A DNA stretch of 64,000 bases from Vicia villosa (lineage: Eukaryota; Streptophyta; Magnoliopsida; Fabales; Fabaceae). Location of the stretch: NCBI RefSeq assembly GCF_029867415.1, contig NW_026705932.1:124001-188000 (forward strand), written 5' to 3'. Shown piece after piece: positions 49,257-60,472 of the stretch (positions within the stretch are counted from its first letter, which is position 1; each line of letters opens with the position of its first letter). Position numbers and translations under genes: made by a program. The notes under the pieces were generated by a model that saw only the letters and a program-made list of their open reading frames with translations, made no database searches and was not told where the DNA came from.

Positions 49257-49270
49257 ATTATTATTATTAT
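49182..49270. repeat. TA and ATT microsatellites
   Basis: About 35 TA units are followed by seven ATT units. Confidence 0.95.
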
Positions 49271-49416
49271 GAACACATGGATGAGAATAGAGTATATATA
49301 TGCTAAATAGCAAAGAAACAACCATCCAGGACATTTCTTGCCGGCCGTCACAGGCTGTTTATTTGCCAAGATTTATAGAATGAAGAGTAAATAAAGAAGA
49401 GACCATCGAGGCATAT

Positions 49417-52400
49417 TGTCATATCCCAATTTTTGACCCTAAGATCATACATCATTTGCATTTCAATCATCAATCAAGATCACAATCTTGAGGTATCATT
49501 TTTCCTTTGAGGGGAATCATCAAGCACTTTTAGCTTTTTATTTGTTTTATACTAACCAAAATCCAAAAATATGTATTTTGTCTCTTTTGTTTATATTTTA
49601 CAGGTAAAAGATCGGGCAAAAATCAAAACAGTGCAAGAAAACAATTTTTGGAAATTTGAAGGTGGAAATCGATTTCCTACAGAGGTAAATCGATTTCCTG
49701 GGGCGAAAATTCAAAAAATTAAGGAGGGAAGCATGACATCATTTTGGCACCAATTATCTTTGATCATTTTTATCATTCTACCAATTTTCCACCTCATCAA
49801 AATTAATTCCCTTCATTAAACCTTTTTTAACCCCATTTTACCATTTTTACCATTTAAATACCATTTAAACACCAATTAAACACAAATTAATTACCAAATG
49901 CAAAAAGACCAAATTGCCACTACTCTTGCTCCAATTCTATAAATAGAGGTCTCTACTCTCTCATTTCTCAAGCTTGGAGAGCCAAAAAATTGCTTGCAAA
50001 TTCATTTCTCATCCTTTCCAAAACCCTCACCCAAAGTTCATTTTCATAGAATTAGTGAGATTCACATTGAATCTTACTAATTTTGAACTAAGCCTCCTAC
50101 ATTTCTCTCTTTTCTTTGTTTTTGCATCTCCAATTTTGAAGGATCTACAAACTTTGTGCTTGTTCTTGAAGCTACATCAACAATTTGGTTCAAGAATTGG
50201 TAAATTCCTAAACTCTAAGATGTAGATCTTTCTTGCTTGTGTTCAATGCATCTTTGATGCTATATTGGTCCTATTTGATGGTGATTTGATGGAAATTTCG
50301 TGCTCCAATGGATATGTGATCATAAGGTGTTTGTATGTTTGCTTAAATCAAGTTTTATGCCTCCTAATGCTGTTTTTTTGAAAGCTGCGTGCAGGAAATC
50401 GATTTCCCTCTATAGGAAATTGATTTCCACTTTGTTTTTATGCCAAATTTGAACTCTGAACTCAGGAAATCGATTTCCTACAGAGGTAAATCGATTTCCA
50501 GTGAGGCAGAATGCTTTTTTTGCCTTTTTTATGCTTGTTTTGCCTTCCTTCTTCCTCCACTTCATTAATATCATTGGATCTAGGATGTTGATAGGTTTAA
50601 AATGACCAAATCCATAATATTAGATGAATGATATTAATGATAGTGTGAGTTGATTTTACTTTATGCATTTTATCTTCTTCTTGTCTTTTTTTTTTCTTTT
50701 GATCGATGAAAGTCTTAACACCTTGAGAATTCTTATGGATTCTTGGTAAAGACTAGATCGCTACCTATTTTCTTTTCGTGCGGTGTTGCTTTCGGAGAGT
50801 GATCTACATATCACTTATCTCGCATGCATTAGCACATAAAGTTTTGACCGGCCTCGTTGTAGGGTGATTTCTACATAAATCATTTGGCGATCTGCTTAAC
50901 ATAGCGCAATATTTCGTGTCCCGAATAAAAAAAGATCAAATATGGAAGAGAATTGTATGCGGTTGATTTATGACTTATGGAGGTTTATCGTGTAGTCGCT
51001 ATAATTTTATCAAGCTTCTGATAAATGTCCATTGAATTTAAATCCGAGAACATCCTTCACTCACCATCGATCTTTATCACTAACTTTGATAACATACTTG
51101 ACAAGTTTCAAGATGGTTATCTTTAACATCTAACAACTAATTTTAATTTCCGCAATTTATTATACCGCTCTTTATATTTCTCACCTTATCGCTTTATTTT
51201 ATCATTTCATCATGTTTATGTTTCCGCCATTTTCTCTTTGTCCATTTGGACGTTTATATTCCGCTATTTTCTCTTTGTCCATTTGGACACTATGTTTATG
51301 TTTCCGCTATTTTCTTTTTGTCCACTTGAACCATACTTTACTTTTATGCTAAAACACTAATAAACAACAAAAATCTAAAAAATGTTTAAGGCTCTCTTTC
51401 GGACTATTGGTTACTATCCCGAGCATTTTAGAGATTCGGACTTATGGACTTAGTATCTCTGGACCCTTATTCTGTTATTACTCTGTGATTGTTCTGTCTG
51501 TCTGGCATTGGATTGTTGTCTGTTTGTGTATGCAGGTATTTCCTTGAAAGTCCCTGATGGTTAATTCCAAGGCATTGAGATAAGGATTTTACCCGAAAAC
51601 AGCCGTTACTCTGCCCGATTTTCGTCAGAATTTTAATGTGCTTAATGCAAAGTTGTGCTAAAGTCAATAAGTTCATCTGGATCCCCAAGTGATAAAGTGT
51701 TGGTTTAGTATTGATATTCCAAAGGATGGGAAATCTACCTTGACTCTTAATGTCAAGTGTTGGCTTCTTATTTCGGTTAGACCGTTTCTTTCCTTAGCTT
51801 TTATTTTACACATTAGGATAGCCTCTTCATCTCCTCCGCTTCTTTAATTTTCAAAATCTTCTCCCTTTTTAAAAAACCTTCTTATGTTTGCAACCTTTTC
51901 AAAACCTTTCTCTAAAAATATCTTTTGCCCTTAATGGCCTTTTTCTTCAAAAAGTTTAGACACGACTAATTGTTGAAATGAGTGGCGATACCCCACGATT
52001 TTGAAATTGATTGATATATTGAGATCTTTTCCGCGTGAGAGAGCTAGTGGCATACTCGTCGATTTCTATCCGAGTTGGAGCCCTTCTTTCATTTGCGATG
52101 CAAAGAACTCATTTATTCTCATGCTCAAGATCAATGGCTGTGTATTTCCCTCCGACGACGATAAAGTGTTTATCCGTTTTTAAACGTTTTTCCCTTTTAA
52201 GCGGAACTACATTAGCTCTGACTTCTCCATTGCACCGAGGAGGTATGTAGGCACAAAGCTTAACGCTTTGACGAGCTTATTTTAAAAATAAACCAAACCC
52301 TTTTTTAGCATACACGACACAGATTTTCAAAAAGGTTCCTGTGGAGTACCACAGATATGAGGGGTGCTTAAAACCTTCCCCTTGTATAATCAACACCCGT

Positions 52401-52554
52401 ACCTAAGATCTCTTCTTTTTGTTTTAAAAACAAACTTTGGGTTTTCTTCGTTCTTTTCCCTTTCCTTTGGAAATAATAAAGCGCGGTGGCGACTTTCACT
52501 GAAATATTTAGTCGAGTCAATTAATGGCTTTGATCTCAGATTTTCCCCGCTACA
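49417..52554 (+). repeat. 5' LTR of the Ogre-type element
   Basis: It starts TGTCATATCCCAATTTTTGA, ends CCGCTACA before the primer site, and is 3,138 bp. TATAAATA lies at 49938-49945. It contains three clusters of the palindrome GGAAATCGATTTCC, near 49669, 50395 and 50464. Confidence 0.9.
49938..49945 (+). promoter_or_regulatory. TATA box of the Ogre-type LTR
   Basis: TATAAATA is followed by GAGGTCTCTACTC. The same promoter occurs in the 3' LTR at 58463-58470. Confidence 0.6.
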
Positions 52555-52561
52555 GAAAAAA

Positions 52562-52580
52562 TGGCGACTTCACTAGGGAA
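52562..52580 (+). other. Primer binding site, arginine-tRNA type
   Basis: TGGCGACTTCACTAGGGAA lies eight bases after the LTR end. TGGCGACTxxxCTGGGGA is the arginine-tRNA site used by Ogre elements; one base (A for G) differs here. Confidence 0.8.
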
Positions 52581-53539
52581 CTAGTTTTAAGTGTGTTAAG
52601 CCTATTTTTGTTTATCTGTGTGTTTTTATCTGTATATATTATTGTGTGCTTTGTTTGTTTATTTTCTTTTTTTATTTTGGTGCTCGATGGTTCCATTGTG
52701 ATGAGATAAAGTCCTAACCCGGAATTTGGTGAGTAACTTGAGATAGGAGGTGGTAAGACCAATAGTCGCATGTCAGGAGCAATCCTTAGCATGAGCGTCA
52801 TATGGTGGAACCCCAATCAGTGGAGGCCTCATGGAAGGTAGTAGATGTTGTTACGAACTATCGTAAGAATGCTATTACTTTCAATAGTGAGTGTCCGTAG
52901 AAACTGAATGGCCTAGAACCCTTTTAACCCATCTAAGCCTTTTTTAGGATGTAGTGCAGAATCAAGATCAAGTACCAATTTGAGCTTGTTGTCATGCGAT
53001 ACTACGCTCAGACGAGGTCTTTTTAGGCATATTATTGGCGCCCATGAGCAATTGTGCGTGCCGGTAGTATCCGATAGAAGATTGAAAACTTTGGGAACCT
53101 TTGTAGAACCCGTTCGGCAGGTACAAAATTCCCTAGTACAAATCTTTGTGGGTGGTTCTTAACTTTGACTCCATGCTCGTGACGTCGAACCTTTGAATCC
53201 TGTTTGTGCGACCATGTGTGATCTTGATTGTGATTGATGCATAAACCATACATCCATGCATTCATTTGATTTCCAAGGAACTCATAGGTCTTTCTTTGTA
53301 AACATCATAAGTTTCATCAAACTCAATGGATCTTGGGTGTTGATGGGGTGAAAACCTTAATCCACCAAAATGGATGATTGATCTTGATGATAACTTGATC
53401 AAAGCTTTGATCTAATATAGGATTTACCTCCTTCATGTTTTGATGTTTACAAATTAATAACTTGAATTCCTTGAAAATCAAATAAATAAAAAAACAAAAA
53501 AAAAACAACAATTGCATCATTTTCATACATACATCCAGG
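52581..53539 (+). other. Untranslated leader of the Ogre-type element
   Basis: This has no frame of note. Autonomous Ogres have an extra ORF in this region; none is readable here. Confidence 0.55.
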
Positions 53540-55186
53540 TTGTCCAGAAAACTTATCTTTGTCTGTCTCCATCTTCAGAGTTGTCTGTCTACTGTCAAGC
53601 TGATTCCTCCACACAAGTACGAAACTAGAGCCAACTTCAGATTGAGAATGGAATACCAAGAGCAACACAATGCAGAGGTCAGGATGGAAATTGATGAGTT
53701 GAAGTCAAGCATGACCAAGCTCACTGAGATGCTGCAAGTTTTGATTGCTAGAGGAGAACCGCCTCAGAAGACTGTCATTGTTGAAGTCTCAAGTGCTGAT
53801 GTTGACCCTCAACCTACTCAACAACCACCTTCTACATGGCCTGAGTTTGGTTTGCCACCTGGTTACGCTCCTCCCTTTGAGAAAACTCCTGGTATTGATC
53901 AGTCTTCACAACTTGTGATTGGTAAAGCTTCAAATCCAGTGTTTCATGCTCCTATCATGACTGAATCTCAGCCTATTGTGCACACTGTTGCTCAGCCTAC
54001 TTATGTGAATCCTCTGTTTGAATATCAAGCTGCTCGTTCCCAGAATGGAAGTCAAGGAGATGCTGGAGACATTGAAGATCTCAAAGAGCAGTATCACACT
54101 TTAGAAAAGCGCCTGAGAGCCATGGAAGGAAATGATTACTTTGGGGTTGCTGCTGAGAATATGTGTTTGGTTTCCGACTTTGTCATGCCTGCAAAATTCA
54201 AGACTCCTGAGTTTGAGAAATATAAAGGGAACACTTGCCCAAGAAGCCATTTGACCATGTACTATCGCAAGATGGCTGCTTATACCCAGAATGACAAATT
54301 GCTTATCCATTGCTTTCAGGATAGTTTAAGTGGAGCTTCGCTGAAATGGTATATGGGACTTGAAAAGAGTCACATTCATTGCTTCCAAGATTTGACTGAT
54401 GCTTTCATGAAACAATATAAGTATAATCTGGACATGGCACCTGATCGCCGACAACTACAAAACATGTCTCAAAAAGAGAAAGAATCTTTCAAGGAGTACG
54501 CTTAACGCTGGAGAGAGCTAGCTTCTCAAGTGGAGACACCTTTAGCTGAAAAGGAATTGACTGGCATGTTTATGGACACTCTCTCACCTTTCTTTTGGGA
54601 GAAGATGATTGGCAGTGTATCTTCCAACTTCACAGACCTGGTAACCATTGGTCAGAGACTTGAAGAGGGAATCAAGAATGGGAAAGTTACTCATGTTGCT
54701 GAATCTTTTGGTGGATCGAAGAAACCTTATGGAAACTTCCACAAGAAGAAAGAGAATGAGACTAATTTTATGTCAGATGACAGAAGGGGATCTCGCCGTA
54801 GATCTCAAAATGGTGATCAACCTTATGTAGCCGTTGTCGCTCCTGTGCAAGTTCAAGTTCCTCAACCTCGGGTTGCTAATCAGAATCAGAACCGCGATAG
54901 GACTCACTTTGATCCTATTCATATGACTTATACTGAACTGTATCCTTCTTTGGTCCATAAAGGGTTGATTACAACAAGAGCTATGCCTCCTCCTCGAAAC
55001 CCTCCCTCAAAAGGATTCCGAGCTGATCTTCATTGTGAATTCCATCAGGGTGGTGCTGGCCATGATTTAGAAGGTTGTTATGCTTTGAAGACTAGATTTC
55101 AAGAGTTGGTGAGATCAAAGATGCTCTCTTTTAAGGATGTTGGTCCAAATGTTGTCACCAATCCTTTACCATATCAGAGTGGCTGA
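53540..55186 (+). pseudogene. Ogre/Tat-type gag with one nonsense codon
   Basis: The frame begins at 53540 and is interrupted by TAA at 54503-54505, where CAA is expected, since the flanking residues are A then RWRE. It continues in the same frame to the TGA at 55184. The N-terminal part holds an acidic coiled-coil segment (VRMEIDELKSSMTKLTEMLQ) and a proline-rich stretch (PPSTWPEFGLPPGYAPPF). The capsid domain includes KFKTPEFEKYKGN, YRKMAAYTQNDKLLIHCFQD and GASLKWYMGL. The C-terminus has DLHCEFHQGGAGHDLEGC, a CxxH..H..C zinc knuckle. It packages element RNA. Because no pol follows, any particle would rely on relatives. Confidence 0.88.
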
Positions 55187-57150
55187 AGACAGGTCAAAGC
55201 CCGATTCTCCTAAAGCCAAGTGTTTCAGACGAGATAGCTCATCTTTGTTGCTGATTAGTCACTAGGCCTTGTTTCTTTACTGTTTGCATTTCCATAATTG
55301 TATTATTTGCTTTTGAATTTTGTTTGTTTCTGAATGGTGATTTTAATGAAATGAGCATTGCATATTTTGAATTCATTCACATCCACTATGTTTATGCTTA
55401 TGCCTTCTTTTACAAAACTTTTTCTTCCATTTTCTTTTTCTATCAAACTTGTGTTTTATGCAAAGATTGGAGGGAGGATGATGACAACGAAATACCCAAG
55501 TTGTTGAACTGTATGCTTTCAAATAAAACTTTGCTGATGATGTACATGCATTGTTTCAATTCCCAAACACTAGAGAAATAAGGAAGTTAATCCCTTGTCA
55601 ACCCCTCTGAGCCTTCGAAGTTGGTGTTTCTTTTTGTACGAAAAAAACCGCATTTTTAACCTGGGGCAGGGTAGTTCTCAGTTAATTTGGCTGTGCATTC
55701 TATTTTAAGAGAATCATTCAGTACACCTTTCAACAAAGGTTTCAATTACAAGCGTTCCTCCGCATACATTAAAGAAATGTTGGAGATGTCAATCAAAAGA
55801 CAAAGATGGTTCATCTTAATCATTAAGCAAGGCAGTCACTATCTTTCAAAAAAAATGTATCAAAAAATATAATCAAAGAAAAGCCTGCTAAGTCAAAACC
55901 AAAAAACGACTTAGGCAAAAATAAGGGCATCCCGCTGACTATAAGTTCAAAATAAACAATTCGGGAAAAAGTTAGGGATATCAAAAGAAAAAGATGAAAA
56001 AAGAGAAGTCAATAAATTCCTCAAGCAACAAAATGTTGTGACAATACAAAAGGAAGAAGTGACTGCAATCTCAAAAGTTCTCTTTGCTTGTGAACTATCA
56101 TCATTATCAAAGGTGCAATTCCAGAAGTCTCTTGGAACCTGAATGCATAAGTCGAATTAACTGAGTTTTAGGACTGGAGATCATCACGAAGATGGGGTGG
56201 GTTACAAAAATTTTGAGCCTTATATCCTTTGTTTCTAAAACCGTGAACCAGACCACGTTACAACCTTTAAAAGACCTAATTGAAGCAAGGTTTGTTTGAA
56301 AGCATACTACAACAAGGTTGCGTAAGCTGACTCCCATGAGATTTGCCAATCATTTGTTTTGATATCATACCTTTGCTTTACCTTTCACTTTGAATGTCTT
56401 AACCTTTATGTTTTGACCAGTAATTCCATTTGCTTTACATCAATAATATCATTTCAATAATGACTTTGATTTCAAAAATATGCTTTGAGCATTGCATTAA
56501 AATTGCCATTCTTGAATGAACATTTTATTTGCAAGTAAGCACTCATATTTGAGGAAGTTCATACAGTCGAGAAACTTGATCTGTGATCCCATCAGGGGCA
56601 TGTTACTTCAAGATCTGGTTGTTCAGATGTTCAGTCAAGATTTGTTGATCAAAATATCCTTTCAAGACTTATATTGGGGCAAGCCATCCCAACATGCATT
56701 TCAAGAATTGAAGCCATGATCAGTTCATCCCCCAGTACAGTTCAACTGAAGCTATGATCAGTTAACTTGCAACAAATTAGTCAATAAGGGGAAATCTTCT
56801 TCAGTAATCCCCAAGCAGTTTTATCAGTCCTTCTCAGAGGATCACCAGTCTAATACAGTTACCAATATGACAAGAAGTGTGTCCAAGCATCTTCTTCATA
56901 AGTAGAGTTGGCAGAGCTCCCGTGTTGAGGAATCAGAGTTCCTATCGTGCCTCACAAAAGAGTCTACCTCAATCGTCACAAATTATCGCATTGCATTAAG
57001 CATTCATCATGCATAGAAAAATATAACATCATGCATAGAAACAAATTCATACTCATTTACATTTTTCTGAGGTCCTGTTGTTATCAACATCTTACCTTGA
57101 GATCAAAGTCCAACTCACTTGGCACCTACCAAAAACAGATACTTGTTTGT
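55187..57150 (+). other. Non-coding 3' region of the Ogre-type element
   Basis: No pol domain is visible. It includes an AACCTGGGGCAGGG spot near 55660 that is reminiscent of a purine-rich motif and short frames with no homology that I can recognise. Confidence 0.55.
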
Positions 57151-57830
57151 CTTCTCCGTCTAGTGCTATTCCTAGATATCTCATTTCTTCTTTCAGTGCA
57201 ATTCCTGAAAGATGTTTCTTATCTCTTTTTTCTTTCAGTGCCATTCCTGAAAGATGTTTCTCACTTTATTTAGTGCCATTCCTGGATATTGTGATTTCTT
57301 ACCTCATTCAGTGCCATTCTTGAGTGTTGTGATTCTTCTTTCTTTCAGTGCCATTCCTGAAAGATGTTTCTCACTTTATTCAGTTCCATTACTGGATATT
57401 GTGATTTCTTACCTCATTCAGTGCCATTCTTGAGTGTTGTGATTCTTCTTTCTTCCAGTGCCATTCCTGAAAGATGTTTCTCACCTTATTCAGTGCCATT
57501 CCTGGATATCGTTTTCTCACTTCATTCAATGCTATTCTCGGATGTTGTGATCTTCACTTTATTCACTGCTATTCTTGAATATCGTGATCCTTTATGTGGT
57601 GCCATTCCTGGATATCATTTTCTCACTTCATTCAATGCTATTCTCGGATGTCGTGATCTTCACTTTATTCACTGCTATTCTTGAATATCGTGATCCTTTC
57701 TATCCAGTGCCATTCCTGGATGTCCTTTCCAAATTCAGTCATGTTTACTCTTGAACGCTTCTGTCGACTGTCTATTTCTCCCATGAAGTCCAGTGCCATT
57801 CCTGGATAACACATGCCTTTTCCCCAGTGG
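57151..57830 (+). repeat. Minisatellite with CAGTGCCATTCCTG motif
   Basis: Variants of GTGCCATTCCTG.A.AT.GT recur every 36-40 bp. A higher-order 110-bp unit starts at 57238, 57348 and 57458. A second group near 57524 and 57627 repeats with about 103-106 bp. Such tandem repeats are known in the 3' untranslated part of Ogre elements. Confidence 0.88.
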
Positions 57831-58029
57831 AATCCTTTCTTATCTACCCAGTGGTGTTATATTTCTCTCTATTCCATAATCATACTTGATGCATCCATTA
57901 GCATCGCATCATACCTTAGGTTCAAAAATTGTGTGTTTTATATTTAAGTCTCTTCAATTACGTCGAGCCGAGGATTTCAACCCTCACATCTCCGGATAGA
58001 AGAAACTTAAATAGGGGCATCTCTTCAAT

Positions 58030-59423
58030 TCCTTTGAGGGGAATCATCAAGCACTTTTAGCTTTTTATTTGTTTTATACTAACCAAAATCAAAATATGTA
58101 TTTTGTCTCTTTTGTTTATATTTTACAGTTAATAGATCGGGCAAAAATCAAAACAGTGCAAGAAAACAATTTTTGGAAATTTGAAGGTGGAAATCGATTT
58201 CCTACAGAGGTAAATCGATTTCCTGGGGCGAAAATTCAAAAAATTAAGGAGGGAAGCATGACATCATTTTAGAACCAATTTTCTTTGATCATTTTTGTCA
58301 TTCTACCAATTTTCCACCTCATCAAAATTAATTCCCTTCATTAAACATTTTTTAACCCCATTTTACCATTTTTACCATTTAAATACCATTTAAACACCAA
58401 TTAAACACAAATTAATTATCAAATTCAAAAAGACCAAATTGCCACTACTCTTGCTCCAATTCTATAAATAGAGGTCTCTACTCTCTCATTTCTCAAGCTT
58501 GGAGATCCAAAAAATTGCTTGCAAATTCATTTCTCATCCTTTCCAAAACCGTCACCCAAAGTTCATTTACATAGAATTAGTGAGATTCACATTGAATCTT
58601 ACTAATTTTGAACTAAGCCTCCTACATTTCTCTCTTTTCTTTGTTTTTCATCTCCAATTTTAAAGGATCTACACACTTTGTGCTTGTTCTTGAAGCTACA
58701 TCAACAATTTGGTTCAAGAATTGGTAAATTCCTAAACTCTAAGATGTAGATCTTTCTTGCTTGTGTTCAATGCATCTTTGATGCTATATTGGTCCTGTTT
58801 TATGGTGATTTGATGGAAATTTCGTGCTCCAATGGATATGTGATCATAAGGTGTTTGTATGTTTGCTTAAATCAAGTTTTATGCCTCCTAATGCTGTTTT
58901 TTTGAAAGCTGCGTGCAGGAAATCGAATTCCCTCTGTAGGAAATCGATTTCCACCTTGCTTTTATGCCAAATTTGAACTCTGCACTCAGGAAATCGATTT
59001 CCTACAGAGGTAAATCGTTTTCCAGTGAGGCAGGATGCTTTTTTTGCCTTTTTTATGCTTGTTTTGCCTTCCTTCTTCCTCCACTTCATTAATATCATTG
59101 GATCTAGGATGTTGATAGGTTTGAAATGACCAAATCCATAATATTAGATGAATGATATTAATGATAGTGTGAGTTGATTTTACTTTATGCATTTTATCTT
59201 CTTCATCTCTTTTTTTTTCTTTTGATCGATGAAAGTCTTAACACCTTGAGAATTCTTATGGATTCTTGGTAAAGACTAGATCGCTACCTATTTTCTTTTC
59301 GTGCGGTATTGCTTTCGGAGAGTGATCTACATATCACTTCTCTCGCATGCATTAGCACATAAAGTTTTGACCTGCCTCGTTGTAGGGTGATTTCTACATA
59401 AATCACTTGGCGATCAGCTTAAC
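58030..59423 (+). repeat. 3' LTR of the Ogre-type element, 5'-clipped and interrupted
   Basis: It is nearly identical to 49502-50900 and starts CCTTTGAGGGGAATCATC instead of TGTCATAT, so about 86 bp of the LTR start are missing. The purine-rich word AATAGGGGCATC lies just before. The LTR is broken at 59424 by the Tat-type insertion. TATA box at 58463-58470. Confidence 0.92.
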
Positions 59424-60387
59424 TGTTAGCTGAAGATTTCGTTTTGCAAATATATGGATCTTCGAAGAATAAAAATTCGAAGAAGAGATGGTTACTGATG
59501 ACCATCGTTTGAAGATAAGAAAATGGCTCCTGATGGCCATGCTTCGAGAGTGAAGATTTCTAAGTCACAGCGGAGATGATGAACACTGAAGCTCATAGGA
59601 GTGCATGTCTTCGAAGACTTAGGCAAATTTCATGAAATATGTTAAAGTATTACTAATTAGCGTGTTTTCGTAGTGTTTTAATGTTAAATACACTGCCACA
59701 CGTCGAAGAAGGACTTAGGCGGGAAGATTTGAAATTCGAAGACGGTTTCGTAACTGTCTAACAACAGATGGCATCCCTGGAGTTCTTATGAGAAATGTGG
59801 CATTAGATTAGCGTAGGGCCGTTAAGGTCGAAATTAGTATAAATAGGAGTCTTAATGTTAGGATTCTGTGTGTTCATTTTGTACAAATCACTCACATATT
59901 ACTCAAGTATCAAGTGTTAAAGAGAAAGAGTTCGCTGAGAAATGTACGTATGACACCACCATTTTAATACATGTGTATTCCCTTTTCTTTTTCAGATATC
60001 TTTTCAGTATTATTGCATTTCATTTACTTCTTGCCATTTACATTCTTGTACTATTATTTTCATGTCATTTACTTTTGAGGTATTTAATATTTTTGCAATT
60101 TTAGATTCTTTGCACTTTAAACAGTTTTCGTTTCATGTCTTATTTTTACTTACCCTTTTGTTGAAGTTATACTTGCATATAACAAAGTCACTATCAAGTT
60201 TACTTGTTTTATTCGAAGAAACTCTTATTGACAAAGATAAATCATAAATATGGTTCGAACGACCATTAATAACAATCTTTTTGACTATGTGTCCTAGGAT
60301 CAATCTAGTCGATCCTGCGAGTAACCAAATCATATTTACTTATAGTTTGGAAGACTAGCGGTTGTTTACCGGAAATCACCGTAAACA
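59424..60387 (+). repeat. 5' LTR of the Tat-type element
   Basis: It starts TGTTAGCTGAAG, ends GTAAACA, and is 964 bp. TATAAATA lies at 59838-59845. Many TTCGAAGA words occur in the U3 part. Confidence 0.82.
59838..59845 (+). promoter_or_regulatory. TATA box of the Tat-type LTR
   Basis: TATAAATA followed by GGAGTCTTAATG. Confidence 0.6.
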
Positions 60388-60390
60388 AAT

Positions 60391-60408
60391 TGGCACGCCC
60401 AGTGGGAC
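60391..60408 (+). other. Primer binding site of the Tat-type element
   Basis: TGGCACGCCCAGTGGGAC lies three bases after the LTR end. This form is common in plant Tat-like elements. I do not assign the tRNA. Confidence 0.7.
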
Positions 60409-60472
60409 TGTGTCAACCAGATTGTTTTTAATCAATTGTTTTATTTTTGTCTAGAAAATATCAAGACCTTGT

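Larger units (their letters stand above)
42339..49416 (-). repeat. Tekay-type 5' LTR on the minus strand, interrupted by a nested element
   Basis: It starts TGTAACACCC on the plus strand, which is the LTR end on the minus strand, next to the Met-tRNA primer site. The LTR runs to 43282, is broken by the element at 43283-48172, and resumes at 48178 after the duplicated CATGA. At 48187-48203 its minus strand has the ATTGGTACCACATGCAT word found in the other Tekay-like LTRs, which supports the continuation. It contains a TA/ATT microsatellite at 49182-49270. The total of about 2.18 kb fits a full LTR, but the right end at 49416 is only the start of the Ogre-type insertion. Confidence 0.75.
49417..59423 (+). 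mobile_element. Ogre-type Gypsy element, gag only, pol lost
   Basis: The 5' LTR (49417-52554) is followed by the primer site and, about 1 kb later, an Ogre/Tat-like gag (53540-55186). No protease, reverse transcriptase, RNase H or integrase is seen in the next 2.8 kb. Instead there is non-coding sequence with tandem repeats up to a 5'-clipped 3' LTR (58030-59423), which is itself broken by the next element at 59424. The rest of the 3' LTR is beyond the window. The whole body is shorter than autonomous Ogres, which exceed 20 kb. Confidence 0.85.

Noticed and set aside
57078..57684. Frames of about 80-110 codons with repetitive AIP..FLDI words
   Set aside because: They are translations of the minisatellite and have no stable frame.
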